Below are positions 1 through 10,689 of a DNA stretch of 64,000 nt, in pieces. Position 1 is the stretch's first letter; each line of letters starts with the position of its first letter. The position numbers and the translations under genes are program-made. The stretch lies in NCBI GenBank assembly GCA_030220185.1, contig JASPKZ010003845.1, forward strand, positions 2,613,501 to 2,677,500, read 5' to 3'. The notes beneath the pieces were generated by a model, which was not told where the DNA came from, did no database searches, and saw nothing but the letters and a program-made list of their open reading frames with translations. The stretch is from Diploptera punctata. Its lineage: Eukaryota > Arthropoda > Insecta > Blattodea > Blaberidae.

Positions 1-275
1 TAGTTTTTTCTATGGATATTTTGAGATTATATTGTTCACATATATTATGTAATTTAAAAATATTCCTTTGAAGTTCGTCTTCCGTATTTGCTATTATTAC
101 CTGGTCATCAGCGTATAATAATGTTTTCAAGTAGTGTTTTATCTAATTTTATTCCTTTATTTGTTTCTTCGTTCCATTTCTTTATTATATCATTGATGTA
201 TAGGTTAAACAAAACTGGAGAGATACTGCATCCTTGTTTAACTCCTTGATTAGTATGAATCAATGTAATCATATT
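1..275 (-). pseudogene. Non-LTR reverse transcriptase fragment, cut by window edge
   Basis: Read on the minus strand, this stretch gives reverse-transcriptase blocks in order: QGVKQGCSISPVLFNLYI, then after one frameshift near the middle LYADDQVIIA, the catalytic YxDD box, followed by a segment ending LKISIEKT. This is the palm domain of a LINE polymerase that copies its RNA into DNA at a nicked target. The element runs off the window at position 1 (its 3' side), and the 5' part is missing beyond about 275, where a SINE begins. The frameshift means it is dead. The clade cannot be assigned from so short a piece. Confidence 0.8.
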
Positions 276-290
276 ATTGTATCTAAAATC

Positions 291-640
291 GTCCGCGTGG
301 TTTAGTGGTTATGTTTCTTGCCTATGGTCCCAAGGGTTGCGGGTTCAAACCCGGCCGGGATCGATGGATTTTTGGGAAGGAAAAATCGAAGGGACAAATC
401 CTCCGGTAGGGACTTTAAGCCGTGGGTCCCGAGTATAACATTTTTCAGGCTCTTAAAATAACCGCAAGCCTGAATAAAATACATCTGTGTAAAATTTCAC
501 CGTCCTTCATCGATCCAAAAAAAATACGTTTGCTGCCTACTATTTGTCTCGTTGAGGTGATGTGCTAACAGCATGTCAATTGTTAACATCTGTGGGTAAA
601 TAAGCGTAACTAAGTTAGCTTGGTTAAGAAACTCCCGTTA
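291..640 (+). mobile_element. SINE family A, copy 1 (tRNA-headed)
   Basis: The head starts GTCCGCGTGG and has pol III-type A-box (TGGTTTAGTGG) and B-box (GGTTCAAACCC) sequences. It is followed by a conserved body ('caagtcctccgg', 'gggactttaagccgtgggtcccgagt', 'agcctgaataaaa', read in pieces) and a tail ending near 'ggttaagaaac'. At least eight other copies lie in this window, so this is a dispersed SINE rather than a tRNA gene. The peptide readable across it on the minus strand is not a gene. Confidence 0.85.
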
Positions 641-852
641 GAGAATATCCGTGTCTCCACGTGGATCGTATAGAGTTTATACATACATTGTATCGAAACA
701 TAGTAGGACACAAATTATATAATGCATTAATTACATCCAATCCCGAGCAATATTTTTTTTTGTTTTTTTGAATGCATTTTCTTTTGTGAAACTTGTACCT
801 ATATTTGTATATTTTGTTTTCTTTCTCTCATTAACTATACTTTTATCCATCC

Positions 853-1162
853 ATCCATAGTAATTCTGCCCAAGGACAGGTCTTTCACTGCAATCATATC
901 ATTTTCATGCTATGCTTTGCAGTTTTACTGGGGAATTATAGGTGTGGTGGCTTCCCGTTGGTTTCCACACCGGTGAAGGATGATTATGATCGGATGATTT
1001 TCGGGGACCGTTGGGCCCTAAGCTTCCTGACATTTGTCTTACAGGTGAGGAAAAAACCCGAAAAAACCTCACCCAGGAGTCTGTCCCGACCGGGAATCGA
1101 ACCCGGGCCCGCTGCGTGACAAGGCAGCACGCTACCTCGAGACCACAGCGGTGGACATCTAT
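853..1162 (-). mobile_element. SINE family B, copy 1
   Basis: On the minus strand the head reads TCCACCGCTGTGGTCTCGAG, with a B-box GGTTCGATTCC, then a body with 'cacctgtaagacaaatgtc' and 'caccggtgtgg', and a tail of ATGG repeats seen as ccatccatccat at 848-860. It matches copies near 28472 and 41300. The plus-strand open frame across it (907-1119) is a by-product of the repeat. Confidence 0.85.
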
Positions 1163-1284
1163 ACTTTTATAATGTTTATTATTTTTTTTTGGAGAAGTTC
1201 AGATAAGAATCCCTTTAATGCACATTGGCATGCGTTTTCGGAGTTGAGCCAATTTTAATTTATTTCTGCACCTCATTCCTATTC

Positions 1285-1329
<45 letters not shown>

Positions 1330-1694
1330 TATCATCATTATTGTTATTATCGTCATCATTATTATTACTGCTGTTTTAAAACTAGCGTAACGTATCTTGT
1401 TTGGGTGAGTTCAGCATGATCAATCAACAGAAACCACACTTTGTACTGCTATTTGTTTAGTTTACCGCAGCTTCATGTGCCAATGTATTTTATTAACATA
1501 TGTATGTTCTCCGTCTTCTTTCTCCCTCTCCCGCCAGTTAATACATTTTCTAGCAATGTCTAAAGAGGAGTAAGAAGTAAAATTATGTCACATTATACTC
1601 AGACTAGGAAAACACATGCAATTTATGTTGAAACTGCAGTAGGCCGTAAACTATTGTTTCGATATACATTCAATTTCACAATATCTTATTTCTA
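1163..1694. repeat. TTA microsatellite in otherwise featureless AT-rich DNA
   Basis: Positions about 1286-1328 are a (TTA)n run followed by imperfect ATC/ATT triplets. I see no gene or recognisable element in the rest of the interval. Confidence 0.8.
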
Positions 1695-1935
1695 AGATGC
1701 AAGAGACAAGTCCTCCGGACAGGGACACTTTAATCAATGGAACCTGAGCCTGAAGATTTTTCGGGCTCGTTTAAAAAGAACCTCAAGTCTGAAATATAAA
1801 AACATCTTAGCAAAATGTAACCGGACTTTCATCCATTGGGAGTAATACTTAGTTTCCTACTAGATATCGGGTCTATAGGATATACTAACCACGTTCCCTT
1901 CACTGACATCTGTAAGAAAATAAGCCGTAATTTTT
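1695..1935 (+). mobile_element. SINE family A, copy 2, head missing
   Basis: The stretch matches the SINE A body ('gacaagtcctccgg', 'gaagatttttcgggctc', 'cctcaagtctgaa') and the distal part ending at 'acatctgtaagaaaataag', but has no tRNA-like head. Confidence 0.65.
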
Positions 1936-2111
1936 TTAAAAAAAATCGTTCTGTTCCCTCTGGTCAAGACATTTCCCACTATGGAAGCACTCATTCCCCG
2001 CAGTGGTACGAATTGAGGCCAATTATCATCAATTATGTCTAATTTCAATCTTCTGTGATATTATACAATTATTTTAAGAGATTTTATACCTTTGAGGTAT
2101 TGTCAAATATT

Positions 2112-2325
2112 TAAAACAAAATTTGTAACTGTCACATTCGTCCTCAACAAATTAAATTTGTTTAAATTATTCAGCTAGAGCTTTCGGAACTGGTTCCATT
2201 TTCAAAGCTGTTCATTGTGTACTGAATACATATAATGTACATATTGTATATTGGTCTAGCTGAATAATTTAAACAAATTTAATCTGTTGAGGACGACTGC
2301 CACAACAGTACAACTTTTGTTTTAT
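2112..2325. repeat. Foldback repeat FB1
   Basis: Two arms of about 40-55 bp (about 2138-2180 and 2253-2298) are inverted copies of each other, each containing GTCCTCAAC and TTTAAATTATTCAGCTAGA. Outside them both ends share a TTGTAACTG / GTACAACTT type end. Inside the left arm, on the minus strand, is a GGAAC-CA-GTTCC hairpin followed by GAAAGC. This is a degenerate form of the hammerhead-like unit seen in other foldbacks here, with TTGAAAA in place of CTGANGA. Confidence 0.7.
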
Positions 2326-2723
2326 ATATGTATTATAAAATAGCCAACTTTCAACAAAATATGATTATCTATGGCAAGCCTAATTAATAAATTTAATAGT
2401 AAACAATAAAGCGCATTTAGTACAAATTATTTTAATATAATATTTATATTATTTAATAACAAGTCCATACCCTCAGTATTTATTTCGTTATAAGGCTAAC
2501 TGAAAATAAATTATTTCCTTTTCCTCCTTACTCCTAATTTAACCTCTTCCTTTTAGGTAGGCCTACTTTTACGTGTCCCATGCCACTCGAGCCTTATGGT
2601 CATACGACCTGTCGGGAGTGGAAGTTTAAACTTTGGATAACATATAAGTTATACTTTTTATCATATATCAAAGTCGTGGAGGGCTTCCCAAATGAGCGAT
2701 CAGCTCAGTGACAATACGAACAT
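2326..2723. other. No feature recognised
   Basis: AT-rich DNA without an open frame or a repeat that I can match elsewhere in the window. Confidence 0.6.
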
Positions 2724-2727
2724 TTAA

Positions 2728-3489
2728 GGGGGGACCTACACATTTAGCCATTAAAAATGTGGCATATTTCAATTTTTTCCCCTCAGCAACAATGCTGGTT
2801 ACAGAAATGAAATTTGGTATGTGATATCTATATTACAGTGTGAGCATGTTTGTGTACTTAAGTACAATCTAACTTCAGTCGTTATTGTTAATTAAATATT
2901 CAAAACGTCAGCTCAAAATTTGCATTATCTTGCCGTTTCCCTGATAATTTTCCTAAAGTTCAGTAGTATATTTTAATAATTCTTGTTTTATTTTACTCGT
3001 TAATGTTATAGCTAAAAAGTATACTACAATTGTTTAATTATATAGAGTGTAAATATTTTATTTTTAATTTTCAATTGATGCATACTCATTTTTGTTAAAA
3101 TTCGCATTAAAAGTACTATTTTAATAAAATATAATAGGTACATTACTAATTGTAGTATACTTTGTTCAACCCTGTAAACTACATAGGCCTACTTGCAAAA
3201 TTTCATCTCAATATCTTGAAAACATTGGCAGTTATCAGGGAAACCATATCGAAAAAATTAGTTACGGAAAAAAGTGACAAACTTACCGAAGATGTAGGTA
3301 CCTTCTGAAATTAAAGGGCTCACTCGAGTGACAGCATTGCGCATTTTTAAACATAACTCGAAAAGTAATAGAGATATAAATGAAAATCTTCAGCATTTAA
3401 AAATTAAGTTTCAATCTATATGGGGAAAAAAAAAAAAAAAAAAAAATGAAAAATGACTTTCTTTTACCCTCAAAGGTGTACGTCCCCCC
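2728..3489. mobile_element. MITE with TTAA target duplication
   Basis: The element begins GGGGGGACCTACAC and ends with the inverted form GTACGTCCCCCC. It is flanked by TTAA at 2724-2727 and again at 3490-3493. Inverted matches continue inside the ends: TTGCCGTTTCCCTGATAA near 2930 against TTATCAGGGAAA near 3234, and AGTATACTACAATT near 3019 against its complement near 3149. It has no coding capacity. TTAA duplication is typical of piggyBac and Kolobok transposons, so it is likely a non-autonomous derivative of one of these. A 22-A run lies near the right end (3425-3446). Confidence 0.8.
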
Positions 3490-3589
3490 TTAAGACAATA
3501 CACACAATTTACTGGCATATTTATACTAAATAAGGAGAATAATATGATAGAATGGTTATGATGGTTATACGTTATTGGACACTGTTTGG

Positions 3590-3722
3590 GACTTAAATTT
3601 TCTGACATGTGTTTCACAGGTGAGGAAAACCCCCGAAAAAATCTCAGCTAGAAAAATTGTTCTGATCGGGTATTGAACCAGGGCTCGCTGTTTACGAGGC
3701 AATGACATTTCCTCGAGTACAT
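3590..3722 (-). mobile_element. SINE family B fragment
   Basis: It matches the SINE B body around 'ttctgacatgtgtttcacaggtgaggaaaa' (read in pieces) and a decayed head. The match ends near 'gaggcaatgacatttcctcgag'. Confidence 0.6.
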
Positions 3723-4319
3723 GATTTCACGTTTCAAACTTGAATTTTTGACACAAAATAGCCTACAATTTATGTCGAGATTTTTTGTCAGTTTCCATAA
3801 TGATTGAATCAGTCGTATTTTTTATACATATTTCGACTCATCCATAAAATCGAACTTTGAATTCTTGCAATGTAAATAACCAATACCTCCATAAAGCCAA
3901 TTTATTCTTTAAATTCTGCAATTTTTTAGACATGTATTTTAAAAAATTCAAGTAAGTTACAGAAGTATGCAAATTGACAATTTTCCGCACCCCTGATGGT
4001 ATGGAAAATGCATAGCTGGAACGTATGGACAGATGCCTTACAGACTACTTATTTATTTAACAGAGAAGGGCGGAGCCAGCCCCGAGCATCTCCAATTACA
4101 AGACCAATTTAAAAAAGAAATTTTAAAATAGCTCCGAGATAAAAACTGCACATTAACACGTGAAATTTGTGATCATGTGTTATGTTTGATTGATTGCTGT
4201 GCTACTGTGTTAGGTCCTTCCCGCAGGGTACATTGGGGTTTTATGCTCTTTTCAGCCCTATCTCTTACCCCGCTCATGTAAACATTAAGAACACTACGTG
4301 AAATCATTTTATTTTATGC
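3723..4319. other. No feature recognised
   Basis: AT-rich DNA; nothing I can assign. Confidence 0.55.
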
Positions 4320-4800
4320 TATGGCTCATTTCATAACCTTCTGTCTCATTAAATGACCGAAAAAATATAATAATAATAATTCATTAATTTTGAGAATTTT
4401 CCTCATCATTGAGGGTTTTCTCCAATCAATCTTAATAATTAACATGAGTTTTAAAAATACATAAATGACTACGGACTTATTGACCGTCAGTTTGTAAGTT
4501 TTCCATAGTTCTCTGTCCTCTTTGTCTCCATCCGTTACACCAGATTTCCTCAATGAATTCTGAATGTTATTCTTTCAAGTTGTTCTTGGTCTTCCTATAA
4601 TAATAATAATAATAATAATAATCTTCAATCATGGATTAGGCTATTAAGCCTGTTCCGGCTTCACATATTCTCCAACCAACGTTTCCTTGGTCTTTCCAAA
4701 TATCTTCTTCCTTCAGGTTTATAATTAAGAATTCTTCTAGGAATACGACTGTAGCTCATACTTTCTAGGTGATAAATCCATTGATCTTTATAATGACTAT
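4320..4800 (-). pseudogene. Degenerate LINE 3'-end fragments
   Basis: Two broken pieces read on the minus strand. At 4320-4400 the peptide has FFGHLMRQKVM, resembling the 'YFGHVMR' segment that follows the reverse transcriptase in RTE-like LINEs. At 4590-4800 the minus strand reads RPRKRWLENM, then a 'ggaacaggc' trailer and an (ATT)n tail at 4597-4622. The same trailer closes the LINE copies ending near 51000 and 36385. Neither piece keeps a full frame. Confidence 0.5.
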
Positions 4801-5485
4801 TTAACTCATGTCCCAAATGGGAGTCAATGACCAATCACGTTTCAATGATTTCTGTTTTACAACCAGAGTCGTGTTTCACGAAATATTTATCAGTGTTATA
4901 ATTACCATATATTAAACAAAGCTCCTCGTTTTTAATATTCTGAACAGGTCTGACCGTTATTTTGCAGTGACTGAGCCTATAAGAAATACGGCTACCAGAT
5001 TGTATATATAGTGCATACATGTCAACATTTGTAGCAATTTATTATACCACCAAAAAAAGAAACCACTGTTTGACTTTCTTAAATGTATTTTTTCCCAGGT
5101 AATAATCCAGAAAAATATAATTGTAATATTTACATCACACGACATCAGAAATGAATTAATATACAGATTGATGTTTCATTTTTTCTCCGCTAGAGAGCAT
5201 TCTTACAATATTGCGTTCCTTTGGCAATAAATAGTATGATCTGGTTGCAGTGATAAACAAAAGAAGCAGTAGAAGCGTACCTATCGTTTCTCATTTGTTT
5301 TCAAACATCGCCGTTTGCATTAAATATATAAATATTTTGAAATAACTACAGTTAAATAATGATTTGTGAGTAAACAGCTTAATTTTATTCGTTAAATAGT
5401 CCTAACAAATGCCACTCTTGATTTCCAAATTCTCTAGATAAATTGGAAATCACTCGTGGCATTACTTATGATAAATCTTTTCCTC
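4800..5485 (+). repeat. Hairpin-ended repeat H, copy 1
   Basis: A ~680-bp non-coding repeat that starts near 'tttaactcatgtcccaaat' and ends with a strong hairpin at 5405-5463. Related copies are at 21555-22205, 32055-32345, 35440-35645 and 42285-42885. Shared landmarks, in order, are 'caatgaccaatcacgtttcaatg', 'tctgaacaggtc', 'ggcaataaatag.atgatc', 'tcatttgttttcaaacatcgcc' (each read in parts) and the end hairpin. It has no protein frame. The class is unknown; a non-autonomous DNA element is my best guess. Confidence 0.65.
5405..5463. repeat. Conserved terminal hairpin of repeat H
   Basis: The left arm AATGCCACTCTTGATTTCC pairs with GGAAATCACTCGTGGCATT across a short CTCTAGATA loop, with a few mismatches. 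The same hairpin closes the copies near 22128, 32065 and 42826. Confidence 0.7.
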
Positions 5486-5504
5486 TAATGATATTACATT
5501 TAAT

Positions 5505-5735
5505 TATTTTCTTATATCCTCATTTTTCAATCTATCTAACATAATACAACCCCTTAATTGATATAAAAAACCTCATTTCTGCAGCCTCCAATTTGTTAAT
5601 ATCATTTCGTGTCATGGCCCAAGTTCCTGATCCATTTAGTAGAACTGGTATTGCTGTCACCGAATAGAACTTCATTTGAGTTTTCTTTCTCGTTTTGCAA
5701 AATAATATATTTTTCCTGGAAGAATTAAGACTTTA
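5505..5735 (-). pseudogene. LINE 3'-region fragment
   Basis: On the minus strand the peptide reads KMKFYSVTAIPVLLNGSGTW followed by AMTRNDINKLEAAEMRFF. This matches the segment after the reverse-transcriptase palm in RTE-like LINEs (compare LYGCERWTLTL in the copy at 18.9 kb). It is short and has stops. Confidence 0.65.
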
Positions 5736-6400
5736 AGGCCTTTTTTACCACTCAACGAGGTTAGGAAAAAAATACAAAAATTATTGTTACATCTAAATTA
5801 CAAGAAACAAAACTATTTCATAGTATATGTACAATACAATTGTTATTTACAACATATTTTGATTTACGCTAGATTTAACGAATTAAATATAAAATGTACA
5901 AGATAGAAAAATGAAAAAAAAAATCAAATTCTGGACAAAAATTATTTAACAAATAATTGTACAAGCGTGACTTAAAAGTGCAAAGAGTGCGGCAACCCCT
6001 GATATCTTGAGGGAGGAAATTCCAGGAGCGGGCAGAAGCTTATGTGAAATAAGTAGAATAAGAGGAAGTGCTGTGGAGAGGGAGTGTTAACAGACTTATT
6101 TTGTGACATAGTGTCAATATTGTGGAAAGAAGATGACTTCTCAAATCTGGACGCCAGGTAACTAGGAGTATATAAATCCAGAAGGTTGAAAAGAATTGAA
6201 AGAGTGCAATATACGTATGCCACTAAGACGGAGCTAAGAGAGATTATTGAAGTGTTCAGAAATATGATCATAACGGCGGATGTTGAAAATAATGCAGACA
6301 TTATGAACACGCTGCAGTCTCTGCGACAAGTCATAGTTTAGATAATTAAGTATAACGACACAAGATTCTGCACTAGGGTTTGCTTAATGAAACTTGGAGA
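5736..6400 (-). pseudogene. CR1/Jockey-like LINE C-terminal fragment
   Basis: Minus-strand reading gives LYTPSYLASRFEKSSSFHN, then after a frameshift ARSWNFLPQDIRGCRTLC and TFKSRLYNYLL. This is the usual C-terminal end of CR1/L2/Jockey-type LINE polymerases ('R.WNSLPQ.IR'). The 3' trailer ('taaggccttttttaccactcaac' in complement) matches the trailers near 10690 and 35300. Frameshifts make it a dead copy. The 120-residue frame at 5972-6334 covers only part of it, in one frame. Confidence 0.75.
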
Positions 6401-6702
6401 AATTTCTTTCAACGTCTAAAATAATGTAAGATGGAGAAAGTCTTTTTACAGATGTGTTTCACTTGTGTTTGCCAGATTAAATTTTCATCCAGATAGAGTA
6501 CAAGGCCTATTATTGACGAAAAATAAGAGATAATTAGACCTATATTATTTATAGTAATGTTTGGAAGTGTAGATATTACATGTTCTGTAATATTCACAAA
6601 ACGAACACACCGTCATATGATAAACAATGTCAAACTTAATTATAAAATTCAGATCTAAGAATCAAGAGTATTCTATAGAAATTAAATGGACATAAATAAA
6701 TT
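6401..6702. other. No feature recognised
   Basis: AT-rich spacer between a LINE remnant and a SINE. Confidence 0.5.
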
Positions 6703-7015
6703 GTCCACCGCTAAAGTTTAAAGGCAAAGTCCATTGCCTCAGACGCAACGGGCTCGGGTTCGATTGGGACAAGTCTCCTGGGTTATTTTTTCGGGGTTCT
6801 TCAAATGTCAAGGAACTTGGCCCAAAAAGTCTCTGAACACCTTCTGGCCATTGCGATCGTCCTGTTTAGTAAGAGTGTTTGAATGAATGGTATGTTTTGT
6901 CTTAAATGTTCGTGTTGCCTCGGAAGTGGTCCTGACCTTTAACTGGGCACACATCCAGGAAGCCCTCAATGTCCATGTGTGATCTGAAAAGTACATATGT
7001 AATCAAAAGGTTAAA
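6703..7015 (+). mobile_element. SINE family B, copy 3 (subfamily with long 3' end)
   Basis: The head is decayed (TCCACCGCTAAAG...GGGTTCGATTGGG). The body has 'gacaagtctcctgggt', and the 3' end has 'ttttgtcttaaatgtt' and 'catccaggaagccctcaatg' (in pieces). This 3' end is shared with copies near 46500 and 55605 but not with those near 28472 or 45013. Confidence 0.7.
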
Positions 7016-7362
7016 CTAAGATAAAGAAATATAGAAAGAAAGAATAATTTCATACCATCGGAATTTTTAAGTATATGAAGTGGCGATTATTGTTAAATAT
7101 ATTCTCGTAATTGAATACTAACTCAGGAGATTCCTAGGAAAATATAATAAGAGTAAATGGTTTTTAACTGATGAATTTAAGGCCATATGATCATCTCTGT
7201 CACTTCACTATGTATACATTATACAGTGTGTTTGTATTCATTTTGAAACAATATAAATAAAATAAAAATGCAGTTGGTCAGCACCGGGTTCAGAAATTAT
7301 AACTTTCCAAATGAACGCCGAAAAAAACCTCGTTTTTAATTATTTAATTTTCTTTTTTCCAG

Positions 7363-7424
7363 GTATGTGCAGGGCAGAGTTTTATGGTGAACTTGTGTCA
7401 AGTTTAATGGAATTTAATATTAAG
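7363..7424 (+). other. Candidate single coding exon of an unknown host gene
   Basis: A polypyrimidine stretch ending TTTTCTTTTTTCCAG (to 7362) is followed by 62 nt and then an excellent donor AAG|GTATGT (7425 onward). Only one phase is open and gives MCRAEFYGELVSSLMEFNIK. The splice signals are the best I found in the window, and the segment does not match any repeat seen elsewhere here. I do not recognise the peptide. Isolated splice-like signals occur by chance in AT-rich DNA, so this is tentative. If real, the surrounding DNA is intron. Confidence 0.35.
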
Positions 7425-7546
7425 GTATGTTAAGCTATTTGTTATTTAAATATGCTTTTTATATGAATACGACTATACATTAATGAACTGAAAATTTCTT
7501 TGCTATGTAATTTTACTTAGCAACATGTTATGAATTACTTTATGTA

Positions 7547-8238
7547 GGGTGATTCTGTAAAAGCGTGCAAAAATTAGACAGGGCTTAGGGGATTATCCAC
7601 TCAACAATTTGAGGTAGCTAATTTTACAGTCCGAGAAGCCAGCCTATAGAGACATGAAAATAATCTTGCCTATCACATCGTCTAGCATTATTGTTTTCCA
7701 CTAGATTTACAACTAACTTGTGTACAAGTTTACGTGTACTGTGGTATTTATTTACATGTACTACATCCTTCAGTTGCTGCAAAGAAAAGCCTGATGTCTA
7801 GGAAGTCATGATGCAGGATTTTACCTGACTACCTATGGTTATTTCCTAGGTTGATATCTAAAGTCACTTGTGTTTGAGGCTCTAGTGAAAACGGACATGC
7901 ATAGTTGCCAGGATTGTGCTGCCTGTGATGTGATTCGAAATACACCAGAGTGTGCGGCAAAATATTATACGCTGATGTCATGTTTACATTGAGTTAGTTG
8001 GTGGCCGTCAGTTTGAGCAATTGTTGTAAGATACAAAATTGTACATTAATTGTGTCAATGATGGTACTTGCAATTAATTGATAAATAATGTAAATCAAAA
8101 GGAGACTAGATAATAATGTGAAAGACAAGTTCACTTCCATATCTCCTTAAGCTGGCTTTTCGGATCCTAGTTCCCTATCTCAAATTGTTCAGTGGAGCAT
8201 CCCCATGTTTAATTTTGCACACTCTTACAGAATCACTC
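7547..8238. mobile_element. 692-bp MITE with long imperfect terminal inverted repeats
   Basis: The left end GGGTGATTCTGTAAAAGCG and right end (complement) GAGTGATTCTGTAAGAGTG begin inverted repeats that stay alignable for about 110 bp, including CAACAATTTGAG and AAGCCAGC on both sides. TA flanks the element at 7545-7546 and 8239-8240. It has no coding frame. A Tc1/mariner-type non-autonomous element is the simplest reading. Confidence 0.75.
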
Positions 8239-8374
8239 TATATACCATTTTTCTTCCAACCAACGATACAAATTATGTCTTTCACTGATATCACAGTTTT
8301 AACAAGTCAATTAGTATTGATTTATGTACTTCCTGGTAACCGAAGATATTTAACGCATTATATTCTTTGATGCA

Positions 8375-8830
8375 GAGCTTGTATTAATTGGAGTCCCCCA
8401 CGAGGGAAGACATTTTATCATGGAATTTCGGTCAGTACAGGATCGTTGCCTATCCAGCATTGGTAATTTGGACATTATCGCCTCACTGTGGTGGTTGTCC
8501 GTTTTTATTAAAGCGGGTGCCGCGCAACTATGCTTGACAATGATTAACATGCGTGGTTATTATAGTGGCGGTAGTCAGCATCTTTTTATTTCATTAGGAT
8601 ATATAACAGCTGCGGGGAAACAAAGCGAGCCGCTGGACAACCATCATAATGAGGATATATGTAGCGGCTTCAGATCGAGAAAAACCAGTTATGTTGGCTG
8701 TAGGATCCAACATGCTGACAGCATATTACCCCTATATTGGCCAGATAATTGTCCACCCTTGCGATTAACACATGTGAATTTGAGGTATGGAGTTGGCGGT
8801 AGACCAAGGGCCTTATGTACTATTTCCGAT
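8375..8830 (+). mobile_element. SINE family C, copy 1, interrupted
   Basis: Diverged plus-strand copy of the repeat at 13408-13757. It shares 'gggaagacattttatcatgg', 'tttcggtcagta', 'ccagcattg', then beyond an insertion 'tagcggcttcag', 'acatgctgac', 'cacatgtgaatttgag' and 'aagggcctt' (in pieces). The 148-residue open frame at 8420-8866 runs across both SINE and insertion and is therefore very unlikely to be a gene. Confidence 0.65.
8479..8656. mobile_element. Small TIR insertion inside SINE C
   Basis: Arms CCTCACTGTGGTGGTTGTCC (8481-8500) and GGACAACCATCATAATGAGG (8635-8654) are inverted matches, 16 of 20 by eye. The DNA between them is absent from the other SINE C copies. It looks like a ~175-bp MITE. 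Its target duplication is unclear because the flanks are AT-rich. Confidence 0.5.
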
Positions 8831-9430
8831 CTAAGTTCCAGTTGTACTGTAAACAAACGTGCATAATATATTACTCTGCCGACTCCATCTATTGGGGGAA
8901 CTGTGGCACTACTTTTGCCCGCCATTTGACTGAAATGTGTAAGGATCTGTAAATGATAGAAACATGTTTCTTAGGCAACATTGTATTTACGGTATATAAG
9001 ACAAAATACAAGACAAGATGGCGCAAATAATTAGGAACTTCCTCCATTTCTTATTTATTTGTGACAAAAAATATATATCGGATCTACCTAATCAGACGTT
9101 TACCCTTTTCCATTATGTCTATAGATATCCTTAATGTGCAATTTTATTACTAGCAGGATATATATGCTCTTTGCTTACTCACCTGTAAATTCTACTGTTA
9201 TTTTCACCATATCCTCAAAAGTGACTAATGTCGAATATTTTTCACTATAACTGTTTAAACATTCAAAATAATTTGTTTCTCTCCGCTTTTCAAATGCTTT
9301 ACTTTCCAATGTTTTATTATCATACAGAAGCGGTCATTTGAAAACAACTGAAATTCCAACGTATTATACATTGCGCATGGGTAAAAAATATTACAATGCT
9401 AATTGATCTATTAAAATTGTAATATTTTAA
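8831..9430. other. No feature recognised
   Basis: No frame or matched repeat. The sequence from about 9370 ('aaaatattacaatgc') loosely recurs near 38235. Confidence 0.5.
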
Positions 9431-9434
9431 AATT

Positions 9435-9765
9435 CTCCCATATAACCTGTATGGGCTACATAATAGTGAACTACATGGTCTTTATGGGAAGCCAGATGTA
9501 TTAAGAACAGTTAAGTCTCGTAGACTGCGATTGGCTGTGGCATGAATGGGGAGTGAAAGACGTGCTTGGAAGCTTCTTGTAGGAAAACCAGAGGAAAAAC
9601 GCCTAGTTGGTAGACCAAGAATGAGGTGGGAGAGTAACATTAACTATGATTTGAGGGAAGTAGATTATACAGGGAATGATGGGAAAACATTAGACCAGGA
9701 TAGGGATGTACGGAGAGCTTATGCCCGTGCGGCCATGAACCTACGGGTTTGACAGTGCCAGTGAG
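9435..9765 (+). pseudogene. LINE-A 3' fragment
   Basis: 5'-truncated copy of the LINE at 14268-19317. The peptide pieces are RLRLAVA, then WKLLVGKPEEKRLVGRPRM, RWESNINYDLREVDYTG and RAAMNLRV before a stop. The trailer 'gtgccagtgagttag' is the LINE-A 3' end. It is a dead, truncated insertion. Confidence 0.8.
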
Positions 9766-10689
9766 TTAGTTATAAAACACACATGTGCTAGATAATACAT
9801 AGTTTATTTTATCTATTTTGTGTGTTTGAGGCGGAACTATATTTTCTTACGCGTTTAAAGATAAAATTGTTATTCGACCAATCAAAAAAGGATTGTTACA
9901 TCTGCTTTGTTTACGTTACAACTGGAACATATCTCGTAAGATATATTCGCGCCGTGGAATTTTAATTTTGGTAAAAAATTAATAAGATATCAATAATAAC
10001 GTGTGCGAATGTTTTAGCCTGGCCCATTCGTTAATATACCTCCACATTTTAACTAATATATTATTAAATTTGTGAACAAAAGACAAATGTCTATGAAGAA
10101 TGGAGTTGATTTATGGAATGCTGAAAGTGTGTGTGGATGTTGAATTTACTTTCATCACATCCGCCGGAGATTTAACGAGCGTCATATCACACATTTTCAT
10201 CGAATTTGGCGCCAAAAGCTAATTTCGAATTCATAATACGCATCCACTATCACACTGTCATTTCTCTTTAGTCTTCAATTAAGGCGGCATCGTTAGCTAA
10301 CGTATTTTGTCATGTACACAATCCTGAGAAATACGCTTTTCAAATTGTGTCTACTATGGAACTGTAAACTGTGCACGATAGCAAGTTTCAAAGTATTTTA
10401 ATGCCCTATTTTTATTGTAAAAGATAATATTTTTAAAACATATGGTCACACATAAAAATATAATATTAAATTGGAATTGACATTTATGAACAAATTTGGG
10501 ACATTTTGAAGAGGGGAAAAAAAAAAAAAATAAAACAATGAATATAACAAAAACATGAAAATAGGCGTGGAGGTAACTCTTCATCTGTATTTTTATTTTG
10601 TTCTTTCCTTGTCAACTCTAAACTGTGTAGCCTATGCATATTATATATTATCAATCAACATGTAGGTAATTCATAATTGTTATTATATG
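9766..10689. other. No gene recognised; short poly-A at 10515-10530
   Basis: AT-rich sequence with one A-run. I see no repeat match or coding signal. Confidence 0.55.

Noticed and set aside
291..365. Functional tRNA gene
   Set aside because: A and B boxes are present but the acceptor stem does not pair and the same head with a long non-tRNA body is repeated many times; SINE.
907..1119. 70-codon plus-strand frame
   Set aside because: Lies wholly in an inverted SINE B copy, including the tRNA-like head; recurs wherever the SINE does.
5972..6334. 120-codon hydrophobic 'membrane protein' on the minus strand
   Set aside because: It is one frame of a CR1-like LINE C-terminus; the neighbouring frame gives RSWNFLPQDIRGCRTLC.
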